This document shows positions 43,258 to 43,358 of a stretch of 43,358 bases of DNA, piece after piece. Position 1 is the stretch's first letter, and each line of letters starts with the position of its first letter. Origin of the DNA: Gnetum montanum (taxonomy: Eukaryota > Streptophyta > Gnetopsida > Gnetales > Gnetaceae); assembly GCA_015680685.1 (NCBI GenBank), contig MNCI01029388.1, forward strand, positions 440,274 through 483,631, given 5' to 3'. Both the position numbers and the translations under genes were made by a program. The notes under the pieces are model-generated. The model was not told where the DNA came from. It saw nothing but the letters and a program-made list of their open reading frames with translations, and did no database searches.

Positions 43258-43358
43258 TGATGAGACGCGGTTTGCATCAGCTGCGATATCGCATACGCGA
43301 TATCGCAGCTGATGCGATATCGCATCCCCCACGATATCGCGTACGCGATATCGCGTCC
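43258..43358 (+). repeat. Start of plus-strand LTR H
   Basis: It begins TGATGAGACGCGG, like the E LTR (TGATGAGACGAG), and runs straight into a palindrome array. The window ends inside the array. No polypurine tract precedes it, so this is a 5' LTR or solo LTR inserted into C's LTR, unless the join is an assembly error. Confidence 0.6.
43274..43353. repeat. U3 palindrome array, GATATC core, in LTR H
   Basis: A perfect hairpin with 19-bp arms (43274-43292 and 43297-43315, spacer ATAC) contains GCGATATCGC in each arm. It is followed by another GATATC unit and a perfect 22-bp palindrome at 43332-43353 (core GCGTACGC). Confidence 0.85.

Noticed and set aside
43274-43353. Palindrome array as CRISPR, replication origin or terminator
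   Set aside because: The units have no regular spacers, they lie at the start of a plant LTR, and similar blocks recur at the same place in other LTRs.

Overview
This window looks like intergenic DNA from a seed plant with a large, repeat-filled genome. It is AT-rich, and almost all recognisable coding matter comes from old plant Ty3/gypsy LTR retrotransposons. The pol motifs (a long pre-RT segment, RT with GYSGYNQI and FMDD, integrase with a WGIDFMGP-type motif) and primer-binding sites complementary to plant tRNA-Asp fit the Ogre/Tat/Athila (OTA) side of the family. A gymnosperm is my guess from the age and density of the nested elements, not a proof. I see no bacterial genes, no CRISPR array, no rRNA and no intact protein gene.

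Layout, left to right. (1) 1-2179: 3' end of a plus-strand element E (3' module, polypurine tract, LTR with a one-base N gap). (2) 2180-8521 and 21807-22197: minus-strand element A (gag, protease, RT, RNase H, integrase remnants), cut on the left by E and split inside its 5' LTR by element B. (3) 8522-21806: element B, a complete minus-strand element of 13.3 kb with two LTRs, 5-bp target duplications (GTACT/GTATT), tRNA-Asp PBS, gag-pol remnants and an extra 3-kb reading frame (ORF3) downstream of pol. (4) 22198-26131: plus-strand element F, which keeps protease and linker but lacks RT and integrase, then its 3' module and LTR. (5) 26132-32460: the only stretch not dominated by this family. 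It has a 126-codon ORF behind a TATA box, a minus-strand gene-like segment with splice-like sites, a promoter-like site, and a tandem pair of tRNA-derived SINEs. (6) 32460-34664: minus-strand element G, built like F. (7) 34665-43257: minus-strand element C with near-complete gag-pol. (8) 43258-43358: start of a plus-strand LTR (H) inside C's 5' LTR.

The order of events can be read from the nesting: F is oldest, A went into F, then B and E went into A. Every pol gene is dead. Most in-frame stops are consistent with CAA/CAG/CGA/TGG codons changed by C-to-T or G-to-A, as expected from deamination of methylated DNA.

The most interesting signals are: U3 regions built from palindromic arrays of two different core motifs; a U3-like array with two TATA boxes inside B, upstream of ORF3, as if it were an internal promoter; ORF3 itself (possible plant-mobile-domain-like N-terminus plus a long coiled coil); and a likely non-autonomous gag-protease subfamily seen twice (F and G).
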